From UBA6115 sp050952935 (lineage in GTDB: Bacteria > Bacillota > Clostridia > Christensenellales > Aristaeellaceae), in assembly GCA_050952935.1 (NCBI GenBank), contig JBMNLS010000001.1, positions 1,488,001-1,552,000 on the forward strand: 64,000 bases of DNA, written 5' to 3'. The stretch's first letter is position 1; each line of letters starts with the position of its first letter. A model generated the notes under the pieces. The model was not told the origin of the DNA and ran no database searches. It worked only from the letters and a program-made list of their open reading frames with translations. Of this stretch, positions 32,943-41,666 are shown piece after piece. The translations under genes were made by a program, and so were the position numbers.

Positions 32943-32971
32943 TTGACTCAAGGAGAAATGCGCGATATAGT
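32943..32971 (+). promoter_or_regulatory. Promoter of the metK S-box transcript
   Basis: TTGACT, 17-nt spacer, TATAGT, ending about 17 nt before the riboswitch. The stretch 32792-32942 before it contains only a weak hairpin (GCTGTT/AACAGC, near 32862-32880) without a T-tract. Confidence 0.7.
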
Positions 32972-32987
32972 AATCGTAAGTAAATAT

Positions 32988-33085
32988 CCTTATCGAGAGT
33001 GGCGGAGGGACTGGCCCTGTGAAGCCCGGCAGCCTGCGGAAGCAAGGTGCTAAATCCAGCGGTGATGTATCGCCGGCAGATAAGA
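32988..33085 (+). ncRNA. SAM-I (S-box) riboswitch
   Basis: P1 stem CTTATC (32989-32994)/GATAAG (33079-33084). The conserved core is visible: GAGAGTGGCGGAGGGACTGGCCC, GTGAAGCCCGGCA, AAGGTGCTAAATCC and the closing stem (quoted in parts). S-adenosylmethionine binding would favour the downstream terminator and shut off metK. Confidence 0.96.
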
Positions 33086-33093
33086 TGGAACGA

Positions 33094-33127
33094 AAAGCGC
33101 TTGTCTGGAAGGACAAGCGCTTTATTT
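33094..33127 (+). terminator. Expression-platform terminator of the SAM-I riboswitch
   Basis: A 12-bp stem AAAGCGCTTGTC/GACAAGCGCTTT with a 6-nt loop runs into TTTATTTAGG and is immediately followed by the metK ribosome binding site. The T-tract is interrupted, so steric effects on ribosome access are also possible. Confidence 0.8.
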
Positions 33128-33137
33128 AGGAGGGAAC

Positions 33138-34310
33138 ATGGACAGAAGACTAATGACTTCAGAATCGGTTACAGAAGGACATCCGGATAAGATGTGCGAC
33201 CAGATTTCAGACGCAGTGCTTGATGCTATTATTCAGGAGGACAAATCTGCCCGGGTAGCTTGTGAAACCTGCGTAACCACAGGGCTCATCCTAATCATGG
33301 GGGAGATCAGCACTAAAACCTATGTGCCTTTGGCGGATTTGGCCAGGGAGGTTACGCTGGACATTGGCTACAACAGCTCAAGTGTTGGATTTGACGGCAA
33401 TTCCTGCGCGGTGTTAGTAGCTGTGCACGAACAATCAAGCGACATCAGCCAGGGTGTATCCCAGGCAATAGAAACCAGGGGAAAGGCCAACAGCCGCATG
33501 ACCGGGGCTGGAGACCAAGGGATGATGTTTGGCTTTGCCAGCAATGAGACGTCTGAGCTTATGCCCATGGCGCTGGCTCTGTCACACAGATTGACCAGGA
33601 GAATGAGTGAGGTGAGAAAAAGCGGTCTGCTACCGTTTATGCGGCCGGACGGCAAAGCTCAGGTGACCATTGCCTATGAAAATGGCAAACCCCAGCGCGT
33701 TGAAACGGTGGTCATTTCAACCCAGCATGACGAAAAGGTGACGCAGGAAGAGATCCGGAAAGCCATGCTTAGCCAGGTTGTTCCTCGTTGCATACCGGAA
33801 AACCTTCTTGACAGCAACACCCGTTATTTGATCAACCCCACAGGGCGTTTTGTGATTGGCGGCCCGGCTGGGGATTCAGGGCTGACCGGACGAAAAATCA
33901 TTGTGGACACCTATGGCGGCTATGCGCCTCACGGCGGTGGATGCTTCTCGGGCAAGGATCCCACCAAGGTTGACCGTTCAGCCGCCTATATGGCTCGTTA
34001 CGCGGCTAAAAATGTGGTGGCAGCAGGCCTGGCGGACAAGTGTCAGATTGCGCTCGCTTACGCCATTGGGGTCGCTGAACCGGTAGGCTTCAGCGTGGAT
34101 ACTTTTGGTACCGGGCAGGCTGATGACGCAGCCATTGCCCGGGCAGTAAGGCAGACCTTTGATTTCCGGCCTGATGGCATTATTCAGGAATTGGATTTAC
34201 TGCGCCCGATTTACCGGCAGACGGCCAGTTATGGACACTTTGGACGTGATGATCTGGATTTGCCCTGGGAACGGACGGACAAAACTCAGTCCTTAATCGT
34301 CAATCTCTGA
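33138..34310 (+). CDS. metK: S-adenosylmethionine synthetase
   Basis: A 390-residue cytosolic enzyme making SAM from methionine and ATP. Signatures: EGHPDKMCDQISDAVLDAI (ATP/Mg site), GAGDQGMMFGFASNE, and the phosphate loop GGGCFSGKDPTKVDRSAAYM. Length is typical. AGGAGGG lies 3-4 nt before the ATG. It is transcribed as a single gene from the S-box leader and ends at a strong shared terminator. Confidence 0.97.
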   Translation: MDRRLMTSESVTEGHPDKMCDQISDAVLDAIIQEDKSARVACETCVTTGLILIMGEISTKTYVPLADLAREVTLDIGYNSSSVGFDGNSCAVLVAVHEQSSDISQGVSQAIETRGKANSRMTGAGDQGMMFGFASNETSELMPMALALSHRLTRRMSEVRKSGLLPFMRPDGKAQVTIAYENGKPQRVETVVISTQHDEKVTQEEIRKAMLSQVVPRCIPENLLDSNTRYLINPTGRFVIGGPAGDSGLTGRKIIVDTYGGYAPHGGGCFSGKDPTKVDRSAAYMARYAAKNVVAAGLADKCQIALAYAIGVAEPVGFSVDTFGTGQADDAAIARAVRQTFDFRPDGIIQELDLLRPIYRQTASYGHFGRDDLDLPWERTDKTQSLIVNL

Positions 34311-34324
34311 TCAGTGATGATAGT

Positions 34325-34365
34325 AAACCCCCCGCATGATTGTTTTTGTGCGGGGGGTTGGTTTA
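34325..34365. terminator. Shared terminator between metK and livF
   Basis: AACCCCCCGCA and TGCGGGGGGTT form an 11-bp stem with a T-rich loop. On the plus strand GGTTTATAT follows; on the minus strand TTTACTATC follows. It separates convergent genes. Confidence 0.8.
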
Positions 34366-34382
34366 TATCTAAATAAAATAGC

Positions 34383-35087
34383 TTATGTTCCCAGGTAGGC
34401 CTTCTGCACATCAGCATCAACCAGCAGTTCCTGACTGGGGCCGCTTTTTACCAGATTGCCGGTTTCCAGTACATAGGCGCGGTCAGAAATGTTGAGCGCC
34501 ATGTGGGCATTTTGCTCCACCAGGAGGATGGTCATGCCATCCTGATTGATGTGTTTGATGATGGCGAAAATCTCCTGAACTAAAATGGGGGAGAGACCCA
34601 TGGAAGGTTCATCCATCATGAGCAGTTTAGGCCTGCTCATCATGGCGCGGCCCATGGCGAGCATCTGCTGTTCGCCACCGGAAAGGGTGCCGGCAACCTG
34701 TCTACGCCGTTCTTTGAGTCTGGGGAAGTGGCCAAACACCAATTCCAGATCCTGATTGACCTGCGCTGAGTCCTTGCGGGCGAAAGCGCCCATTTCCAGG
34801 TTTTCCAGAACTGTCATCCGGGAGAACACCCTGCGGCCCTCCGGCACCTGCGCCAGGCCCATGCCTACCAGCTGGAAGGCTGGGGTCTTGCGGATGGATT
34901 GATCCATAAAAATGATGTCGCCTGAGGCGATGGGCAGGAGGCTGGAGATGGCATTCAGCGTGGTGGATTTGCCTGCTCCATTGGCCCCGATGAGGGAGAC
35001 GATTTCTCCCTGCCTGACTTCAAAGGAAATGCCATGAAGCGCGTGAATGGCGCCGTAATATACATTGATGTCATTTACTTTAAGCAT
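34383..35087 (-). CDS. livF: Branched-chain amino acid ABC transporter, ATP-binding protein LivF
   Basis: A 234-residue ABC ATPase: Walker A GANGAGKST, Q-loop region QVPEGRRVFSRMTV (the PEGR feature typical of LivF), signature LSGGEQQML and Walker B LLMMDEPSMGLSP. It powers import of Leu/Ile/Val with the LivG ATPase. The ATG at 35087 overlaps the stop of the fused LivM-LivG gene by 8 nt. Last gene of the liv operon. Confidence 0.95.
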   Translation of the reverse strand: MLKVNDINVYYGAIHALHGISFEVRQGEIVSLIGANGAGKSTTLNAISSLLPIASGDIIFMDQSIRKTPAFQLVGMGLAQVPEGRRVFSRMTVLENLEMGAFARKDSAQVNQDLELVFGHFPRLKERRRQVAGTLSGGEQQMLAMGRAMMSRPKLLMMDEPSMGLSPILVQEIFAIIKHINQDGMTILLVEQNAHMALNISDRAYVLETGNLVKSGPSQELLVDADVQKAYLGT

Positions 35088-36942
35088 GGGCTGCGCTCCC
35101 TTCTTTCCCGGACTTGGCATCAGCGCTGCCCAAGTAGGCGGCAATGACCTCAGGATTGTTCCGGATTTGCTCAGGCGTACCTTCGGCGATGATTTTGCCG
35201 TAGTTGAGCACATAGATACGCTCACAGATGCCCATGACCAGTTTCATGTCATGTTCAATCAGCAAAATGGCCACAGAAAAACGATTCCTGATGGTTTTGA
35301 TGGTTTGCATCAGTTCACGGGTTTCCATGGGATTCATGCCAGCCGCAGGCTCATCAAGCAGCAACACCTTAGGGTTGGAAGCCAGAGCACGGCATATTTC
35401 CAACTTGCGCTGCTGGCCGTAGGGAAGCGCGCTGGACTGGACATCCGCCACATCTTCCATTTGGAAAACGCGCAGCAACTCCCTGGCCCGCACATCAATG
35501 CCCCGCTCTTCGCTCATGCACTCACTGTCCCTGAGAACACCGCTTAAGGTAGAGTAGCGCATGCGGGAATGAAAGGCGACCTTGATGTTCTCAAGCACGG
35601 TCATAGATTTGAACAAACGGATATTTTGGAAGGTCCGGGCAATGCCATCCCTGGTGATATCATGGGGCTGCTGTCCATTGATGCGCTTGCCCAGGAGGTT
35701 GATGTCCCCGTCAGTTGGAACATATACCCCTGTTAACATGTTGAAGATGGTGGTTTTCCCGGCGCCGTTCGGGCCGATGAGGCCAACGATCTCATTGTTC
35801 ATCACGCAGAGGTTCACATTATCAGCTGCCCTGAGACCGCCAAAGGAAATGCCTAGCTCATTGATTTCAAGAACCGGCTTATCCTCCCACACATCGTACC
35901 GGGGTTGGAATGGCATGCGCGTTTGCTCGGTTTTTCGCTTAAACAGCTTTCTCCACAGGCGCTCAAGCTTTTCCCAGGCTTTCAGCATGGAGAATTCCTG
36001 GGTGCCCAGAAGGCCTGAAGGACGGAAAAGCATCATGATAATTAACAGCAGCGCGTAGATCACCAGGCGATATTCCGCCAGGCTGCGCAGCATTTCAGGC
36101 AAGGCCACCAGAACGATGGAGGCGATGATTGAGCCGGTGATGGAGCCCATGCCGCCCAGGACCACAATAACCAAGTACTCAATGGATTTGTTAAACCCAA
36201 AGGTTTTTGCGTTCAGGATGCCAATCTGGTGAGCATATAAACCGCCCGCGATGCCTGCAAAAAAGGCGGCAATGGTGAAGGCCAGCAGCTTGTAGCGGGT
36301 GGTGGGGATGCCAACGGCTTCCGAGGCCACCTCATTTTCCCGGATGGAAATGATGGCACGTCCATGGCGGGAGCGGCCCAAGGTAAAGATACTGGCGATG
36401 ATGACCGCCGTAATCCAGAAAACAATTGAAAACTGTATGGCCGTTGACAAAGCAGTATCCGGGGAAAATGCCCTGGACATACGGGTAATGCGCGTAAGGC
36501 CGGCAGCTCCGCCGGTGAAATCAAGGTTTTCAATAATGACACGGATGATCTCCCCAAAGCCAAGGGTGATGATGGCCAGATAATCACCGGTGAGGCGCAG
36601 GGCAGGCATGCCGATGAGAAAGCCAAACACCGCAGCCATCAGCCCGCCAAGCAATAGGGAAATGGGGAGTGACAGGCCAAAGGCCAGACCCACGCTGCGG
36701 GTAAACAGGGCAGAGGTATATGCGCCAATAGCCATAAAACCGGCATGGCCCAAAGCCAGCTGTCCAAGCAGGCCGGTGGTGACATTCAGGCTGGCTGTCA
36801 TGATGATTGTAATCAGCACCGTGATGAGGATGCCAGAAATATAGTTATTGATGCCTTTGTTGGCGATGAGGAGGGTGATGAAGAGATAAACCGCAAGCAG
36901 GGAGATGGCATTCAAGATGATTGATTTTGTTTTCTTATTCAT
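35080..36942 (-). CDS. Fused LivM permease and LivG ATPase of a branched-chain amino acid transporter
   Basis: A single 620-residue frame. Residues ~1-320 are a LivM-type permease with about eight to ten membrane helices (GLLGQLALGHAGFMAIGAY, GDYLAIITLGFGEIIRV, EYLVIVVLGGMGSITG). A basic linker (LERLWRKLFKRKTEQ) leads to a LivG-type ATPase: Walker A GPNGAGKTT, NIRLFKSMTVLEN, signature-equivalent ALPYGQQRKLEI and Walker B LLLDEPAAGMNP. In E. coli these are two genes. The linker reads through without a stop, so it is a real fusion in this sequence. The start MNKKTKS has GAAGGTG upstream and lies 4 bp after livH. Confidence 0.92.
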   Translation of the reverse strand: MNKKTKSIILNAISLLAVYLFITLLIANKGINNYISGILITVLITIIMTASLNVTTGLLGQLALGHAGFMAIGAYTSALFTRSVGLAFGLSLPISLLLGGLMAAVFGFLIGMPALRLTGDYLAIITLGFGEIIRVIIENLDFTGGAAGLTRITRMSRAFSPDTALSTAIQFSIVFWITAVIIASIFTLGRSRHGRAIISIRENEVASEAVGIPTTRYKLLAFTIAAFFAGIAGGLYAHQIGILNAKTFGFNKSIEYLVIVVLGGMGSITGSIIASIVLVALPEMLRSLAEYRLVIYALLLIIMMLFRPSGLLGTQEFSMLKAWEKLERLWRKLFKRKTEQTRMPFQPRYDVWEDKPVLEINELGISFGGLRAADNVNLCVMNNEIVGLIGPNGAGKTTIFNMLTGVYVPTDGDINLLGKRINGQQPHDITRDGIARTFQNIRLFKSMTVLENIKVAFHSRMRYSTLSGVLRDSECMSEERGIDVRARELLRVFQMEDVADVQSSALPYGQQRKLEICRALASNPKVLLLDEPAAGMNPMETRELMQTIKTIRNRFSVAILLIEHDMKLVMGICERIYVLNYGKIIAEGTPEQIRNNPEVIAAYLGSADAKSGKEGSAAHA

Positions 36943-36946
36943 GCGT

Positions 36947-37825
36947 TTACACCTTCTCGCTCGTCTTTTTGCCAAGGAGTCCCGCGGGCTTAACCAGAAG
37001 CACCACAATCAAAATACCATAAACCACCGCGTCAGAAAGCTGGGAGGAGATGTAAGCCTTGGTCAAACTCTCAGCAACGCCCATCACAAAGCCACCCAGC
37101 ATGGCGCCTGGGATTATCCCGATGCCACCCAGCACCGCGGCAATAAACGCTTTCAGCCCAGGCAGTGAACCCATGGTGGGGGACACAGCGGGATAGGCCA
37201 TGCAATACAGGAAGGAGCCGATGCCAGCCAGGGCACAACCAATGGCAAAGGTGGTGGTGATGGTGTGGTTGACATTGATTCCCATCAACTGGGCGGTGTT
37301 ATAGTCTTCGCTCACCGCACGCATGGCTTTGCCTCTTTTTGACATTTGCACAAAGCCTTGTAGTGAAATCATGATCACCGTGCAAACGGCAATGGTCAGA
37401 ACGGTGATGAAGCTGATCTGAAAATGGTGAATTTTAAGGGGCGCTATGTTCAGGATGGTGGGAAAAGGCCTGGGCTGAGCACCGAAAACAAGCAATGCCA
37501 CATTTTGCAGCAGCATGCTAACCCCAATCGCCGTGATAAGCGAAGAGATGCGGGGGGAGTTGCGCAGGGGCTTATAGGCCAGACGCTCAATAAGGATACC
37601 AAAGATAACGCATACAACAACAGCGGCTAAAAGCGCTGCCGGGCTTGACCAACCCAGGGACGTAAGCGTGATAACCGCAGTATAAGCCCCCACCATGATA
37701 ATGTCGCCATGGGCGAAGTTAATCAGCTTCACAATGCCATATACCATGGTGTAACCAAGAGCAATCAGTGCATAGATGCTTCCCACATGAAGCCCGTTGA
37801 TTAGTTGATTCAGAAACAAATTCAT
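36947..37825 (-). CDS. livH: Branched-chain amino acid ABC transporter permease LivH
   Basis: A 292-residue inner-membrane permease with about eight hydrophobic helices. Typical segments: LINGLHVGSIYALIALGYTM, GIVKLINFAHGDIIMVGAY near the N-terminus and PGLKAFIAAVLGGIGIIPGA in the conserved cytoplasmic loop that contacts the ATPase. It precedes the LivM-LivG fusion by 4 bp and follows livJ after 120 bp. A GGTGGTGGAG ribosome binding site lies just before the ATG. Confidence 0.95.
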   Translation of the reverse strand: MNLFLNQLINGLHVGSIYALIALGYTMVYGIVKLINFAHGDIIMVGAYTAVITLTSLGWSSPAALLAAVVVCVIFGILIERLAYKPLRNSPRISSLITAIGVSMLLQNVALLVFGAQPRPFPTILNIAPLKIHHFQISFITVLTIAVCTVIMISLQGFVQMSKRGKAMRAVSEDYNTAQLMGINVNHTITTTFAIGCALAGIGSFLYCMAYPAVSPTMGSLPGLKAFIAAVLGGIGIIPGAMLGGFVMGVAESLTKAYISSQLSDAVVYGILIVVLLVKPAGLLGKKTSEKV

Positions 37826-37901
37826 TGCTCCACCACCTTCATCCAGAAAAAGTACCTGACGCCTGCTCCATAATATACCGGAAAACCCGCCTTACAACAA
37901 G

Positions 37902-37926
37902 AAGGGGAGGATGATTTCCTCCCCTT
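37902..37926 (-). terminator. Hairpin between livJ and livH
   Basis: A 10-bp stem AAGGGGAGGA/TCCTCCCCTT with a 5-nt loop lies 20 bp after the livJ stop. The T-tract on the minus strand is weak (CTTCTTGTTG). Such hairpins often let the binding-protein transcript accumulate over the permease transcript. Confidence 0.6.
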
Positions 37927-37945
37927 CCTGAGGTATTTTTATTGC

Positions 37946-39079
37946 TTACGGATCAAGCTGCTTCACAAACACCTTGTTGCCCTGGTCATCAAAGGTTTGG
38001 AAGAAGATACTTTTGATGGGATCATTGTGGTCATCAAAGGTGATGAAACCGCTCACGCCAGCAACGTTTGATTCCTTGATGGCTTTCACCACAGCTTCGT
38101 ATTCCGTGTTGCCGGCTTTCTCAATCGCGCTAAACAGCACCAGCGCCGCGTCATAGCCGGTGGCAGAGAAGGAGATGGTGGGTTCCTTGCCATATTTTTC
38201 CTTATAAGCCTTGACAAATTCCACAGCCATTTCATTTTGAGCGCCGACAGAGAAGTGATCGGTATAGACAAGGTTGGGAAGCAGATCCTTGCTGCTGATC
38301 AATTCAACGATGTCCGCGATGCCATCCGCGCCAAAGAATTTGACATCCAGCCCCAGCTCTTTGGCCTGGGTGAGGATCATCGCCGCCTCGTTGCCGTAAT
38401 AGGGCAGGAAGACGGAATCAGGGCTTGCGCTTTTGATGGTGGTGAGCTGAGTTTTGAAGTCCACATCGCTGTAAGCAGCAGACTCCGCGGCCACGATTTC
38501 AAGCCCCTGGGCTTCGCACTCTTTGGCAAAAGACTCATACAGGCCGTTGGAATATTCGTTGCCCTTGTCATACATCACCGCCGGGCGCTGGAAGCCTTCT
38601 TCCTTCATATAGCGTGCGATGGCGACCGCCTGCACCGGATCTAGGAAACAGGTGCGGAACACATTGGGACGGCCAGTGGTAACATCATAGGCAGTGGCGG
38701 AAGGGGTGATCTGGGGGATGCCGATTTGCTCTGAGAACTCGGCAACCGCCTTGGTTTCATTGGTCAGCACAGCACCCAGGATAGCGACAACTTCATCGTT
38801 GTCCACCAGCTTGTTAAAGGCGTTGATGGCTTTGGTATCGTCCCCTTCGGTATCCTCCCAAATGAACTGAATCTGCTTGCCCAGCACACCGCCTTTGGCG
38901 TTGAGCTGTTCCACATACAGATCCATGCCTTCCTTGCAGGCTTCACCATATTGGGCGGCAGGGCCGGACAGGACGCCGAGGCCTCCAATCTTAATGACCT
39001 CTTCCGCCATCGCGGGCGCGAAAGCGGAAAGAACGAGTACAAGCATGAGCAGCAGGGATAACAGAGACCGTTTCTTCAT
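37946..39079 (-). CDS. livJ: Branched-chain amino acid ABC transporter substrate-binding protein
   Basis: 377 residues: a signal peptide (MKKRSLLSLLLMLVLVLSAF, cleavage near AMA-EE) and a type I periplasmic-binding fold (IKIGGLGVLSGPAAQYGEA, LNAKGGVLGKQIQF, YDKGNEYSNGL, FSATGYDAALVL). It captures the amino acid outside the cell for LivH/LivM. There is no lipobox cysteine at the cleavage site, which is odd for a Gram-positive binding protein, as these are usually lipoproteins. The start has AGGAGG 10 nt upstream; a longer in-frame reading extends into the promoter region. Confidence 0.93.
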   Translation of the reverse strand: MKKRSLLSLLLMLVLVLSAFAPAMAEEVIKIGGLGVLSGPAAQYGEACKEGMDLYVEQLNAKGGVLGKQIQFIWEDTEGDDTKAINAFNKLVDNDEVVAILGAVLTNETKAVAEFSEQIGIPQITPSATAYDVTTGRPNVFRTCFLDPVQAVAIARYMKEEGFQRPAVMYDKGNEYSNGLYESFAKECEAQGLEIVAAESAAYSDVDFKTQLTTIKSASPDSVFLPYYGNEAAMILTQAKELGLDVKFFGADGIADIVELISSKDLLPNLVYTDHFSVGAQNEMAVEFVKAYKEKYGKEPTISFSATGYDAALVLFSAIEKAGNTEYEAVVKAIKESNVAGVSGFITFDDHNDPIKSIFFQTFDDQGNKVFVKQLDP

Positions 39080-39127
39080 GACATCCTGACCTCCTTTTTT
39101 AATATCGCTTACCAGCGATTGTAAAAG

Positions 39128-39156
39128 AGAATACGAAAAAGTGAATCTATATACAA
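39128..39156 (-). promoter_or_regulatory. Possible promoter of the liv operon
   Basis: Minus strand: TTGTAT, 17-nt spacer, TATTCT, about 50 nt before the livJ start. Moderate match only. Confidence 0.4.
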
Positions 39157-39287
39157 GCAACTAAGTGTTTTTCTCTTGTTTTTATAAAGAAGAATGAAAT
39201 TAAATGAATAATTGAAACCATTTAACACATCCCGCTTTGTGATAAACTATCAATAAGCTAATTTCAGCTTTATGGAAGGGCGTGCAC

Positions 39288-40139
39288 ATGAAGAAGCTTA
39301 CTGCTGTAGTCCAGGGAAAAGGAAGCGGCAACAGCCTGATGCAGGCCATGCGGCAAGCCTGGCCTTTGTTGCCCGAACATGCCCTCAGGGAGGCACTGAA
39401 AAGAAAAGATGTGATCGTTAATGGCCGGCGGGTATCGGGCAATTGCACGGTTAATTCAGGGGAGGAAATTGTTCTTTATACCCGGCATGATCAGCGTGTT
39501 ATTCCGGTGGTCTATGAAGACGCGAATTATCTGCTGCTTAATAAGCCGGCTGGCGTCAACACTGACCGCAATGCACTGAGTGGTTTTTCTTTGATCGCAT
39601 GGGCTGAGGAACGCGCTGCGGGCAGCTATCAGCCTTATTTATGCCACCGGCTTGACAACCAGACAAGCGGCCTTTGTCTGCTGGCAAAAGACGAACCATC
39701 GGCTGAGGCGGCAAAAGCAGCCTTTAAAGCCCGTGATATTGTTAAAATGTATGAATGTCTGGTGGCGGGAACGCCCGAACCGCGTGCAGCCAAACTGACG
39801 GCATATTTGACAAAAGATGCGAAAAAAGCCAAGGTATTTATCACTGATCAGCCAAAGCCGGGCGCCCTGGAAATCACGACCGGATACCGTGTTCTGATTC
39901 CGGGAGACATCGCCCGGCTTGAAGTTCAGTTGTTTACCGGGCGCACCCATCAGATCCGCGCGCATCTGGCGCACATTGGTCATCCTGTTTTGGGGGATGA
40001 TGTGTATGGCAATCGCAGCCTGAATCGGGAAAAAGGGCAGCCTGGGCTGAAACTGTGCGCCGTCTCTCTTGCTTTTCCGCCCCAGTGCGGGTTAGAATCC
40101 CTGCAGGGCAAGATGTTTACAGTGTCTGCGCCCTTCTAA
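39288..40139 (+). CDS. RluA-family pseudouridine synthase
   Basis: About 283 residues. An S4-like N-terminal region (LREALKRKDVIVNGRRVSGN) is followed by the synthase core: LLLNKPAGVNTD, the catalytic-Asp motif HRLDNQTSGLCLLAK (near 120), TGRTHQIRAHLAHIGHPVLGDDVYGN. It isomerises uridines in rRNA or tRNA; the exact site cannot be told. The ATG at 39288 has GGAAGGG 7 nt upstream, so the GTG at 39282 is rejected. A HAD phosphatase follows after 28 bp. Confidence 0.92.
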   Translation: MKKLTAVVQGKGSGNSLMQAMRQAWPLLPEHALREALKRKDVIVNGRRVSGNCTVNSGEEIVLYTRHDQRVIPVVYEDANYLLLNKPAGVNTDRNALSGFSLIAWAEERAAGSYQPYLCHRLDNQTSGLCLLAKDEPSAEAAKAAFKARDIVKMYECLVAGTPEPRAAKLTAYLTKDAKKAKVFITDQPKPGALEITTGYRVLIPGDIARLEVQLFTGRTHQIRAHLAHIGHPVLGDDVYGNRSLNREKGQPGLKLCAVSLAFPPQCGLESLQGKMFTVSAPF

Positions 40140-40167
40140 AACAAGACATAGGGAGTATACAGCTGAT

Positions 40168-40992
40168 ATGAAGCCGGATGTGCGCCTGATTGCCGTTGAT
40201 ATGGACGGAACGCTCCTAAATGAGCATTCCCAGGTATCCGATATCACCCGGGACGCCATTCAAGAGGCAAGGAAGCGCGGCATTTTGTTTTCGGCATGCA
40301 CCGGCCGCTTTCCGGACGACGCTTCCCTTGTGATGAAAGAGTCCGGGATTGAGGGGGCGGTTATCAGCGTGAATGGCTGCGTTATTTATGATAAGCCATT
40401 TGGCAATCGCCTGACTGAACACCTCATGGCGCCTGAAACGGCCCGCTGTGTGGTGGATGTGCTGGAGACCTTGGGGGAAGGATATTTTATTTTCGGCAGA
40501 AACGCTGTGTACTCCCGGCGTAAAAGCACCAAGCATCATTCAGAAACTGACTTTACTGATGACAGCCTCATCAAAAAACGGGTGAAATACTATTATGGCA
40601 GGGATGCTTGCCTGGACGCGGTCAATCACCCGCTATATAAATTTTATATTTATCACACCGAGGGCGGCCTTAGTCTTGAGAAAATTAAATCAGCGTTTGA
40701 CGGTGTGCCGGAACATTCCCTGACCCAATCAGGCATGCACAATATAGAGGTGATGCCCGCCCATGTGGATAAGGGAACCGGCCTGCACGACCTGGCTATG
40801 CGCATGGGCATTCAACGGGAAAATATCCTGGCGATTGGAGACCAGATGAATGACCTGCCGATGCTATCCTACGCAGGCATCAGCGTGGCCATGGGCAACG
40901 CCGTCCAGGCAGTTAAAGATGCCGCCCTGTATGTGACCGAAACCAACATCAACCACGGGGTAGCCCAGGCGATCCACAGGTTTTGTCTGTAA
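40168..40992 (+). CDS. Cof-type HAD-superfamily phosphatase
   Basis: 274 residues of the Cof/YidA type (HAD IIB). Motif I DMDGTLL with the nucleophile Asp (residues 11-17), motif II ACTGR, a large C2 cap domain, lysine in the HVDKGTGL motif III and motif IV ILAIGDQMNDLPML with the Mg-binding acidic residues. These enzymes dephosphorylate sugar phosphates or cofactors; specificity is unknown. The stop lies 5 bp from the stop of the convergent YigZ-family gene, leaving no room for a terminator between them. Confidence 0.92.
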   Translation: MKPDVRLIAVDMDGTLLNEHSQVSDITRDAIQEARKRGILFSACTGRFPDDASLVMKESGIEGAVISVNGCVIYDKPFGNRLTEHLMAPETARCVVDVLETLGEGYFIFGRNAVYSRRKSTKHHSETDFTDDSLIKKRVKYYYGRDACLDAVNHPLYKFYIYHTEGGLSLEKIKSAFDGVPEHSLTQSGMHNIEVMPAHVDKGTGLHDLAMRMGIQRENILAIGDQMNDLPMLSYAGISVAMGNAVQAVKDAALYVTETNINHGVAQAIHRFCL

Positions 40993-40997
40993 ATGTG

Positions 40998-41666
40998 CTA
41001 GCAGTCTTCTACAGGCCACTGCCAGGGGAAAGGATCGCTTGTCTGTATGTCTGCCTGTCCCAAGGTGCTGTCCAGCACTTCCTGGATCAGGCTTTCCGAA
41101 TCTTTTAACCGCACAACCAGATCAATTTTTACTTGGGCTGAAAAGGCTTTGTTTATATCGGTAACCGGGCGCTGACTTAGCAGGTATTCCAGCTTATCCC
41201 AGTGAGGGTAGCCAATTTGGATGGTTAAGCGGATGCTTTGCTCAACCAGCGCCAGCCCCGCCGCTTTGATCGCTTGCGCGGCGGTGTGGCTGTATGCCCG
41301 GGTGAGCCCGCCGGCGCCCAGGAGTATGCCGCCAAAGTAGCGCGTAACCACCACACAGGCATTGACCACCTGATTTTGTCTCAATGCTTCAAGGATGGGC
41401 ACACCGGCTGTGCCGCTGGGCTCCCCGTCATCCTGATAGCGCATGATGCCAGCGTTTTCGCCAATGATATACGCATAGCAATAGTGGGTAGCGGCCTTGT
41501 AATCAGCCCGCACCTGCTTGATATGTGACAGGGCCTCTTCCTCGGTCAACACCGGCGTGGCGCTGCCAATAAAGCGGCTTTTTTGAACCAGATATTCGAT
41601 GTTGGCCGCTTTTTGAAGGGTTAAAAAATCTCTCGGATTGCTCAATGTTTTAGCATCAGCCGGCAA
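40998..41666 (-). CDS. YigZ/IMPACT family protein
   Basis: About 222 residues. The N-terminal UPF0029 domain has SRFIGSATPV, ATHYCYAYIIG, the family hallmark DDGEPSGTAGVPILEAL and VVTRYFGGILLGAGGLTRAYS; a small C-terminal domain follows. Relatives bind ribosomes or regulate translation-linked kinases, but the bacterial role is unclear. The start is uncertain: a TTG at 41666 overlaps tyrS by 25 nt, while another TTG at 41645 overlaps its stop by 4 nt. No strong ribosome binding site favours either. It is coupled to tyrS. Confidence 0.88.
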   Translation of the reverse strand: MPADAKTLSNPRDFLTLQKAANIEYLVQKSRFIGSATPVLTEEEALSHIKQVRADYKAATHYCYAYIIGENAGIMRYQDDGEPSGTAGVPILEALRQNQVVNACVVVTRYFGGILLGAGGLTRAYSHTAAQAIKAAGLALVEQSIRLTIQIGYPHWDKLEYLLSQRPVTDINKAFSAQVKIDLVVRLKDSESLIQEVLDSTLGQADIQTSDPFPWQWPVEDC

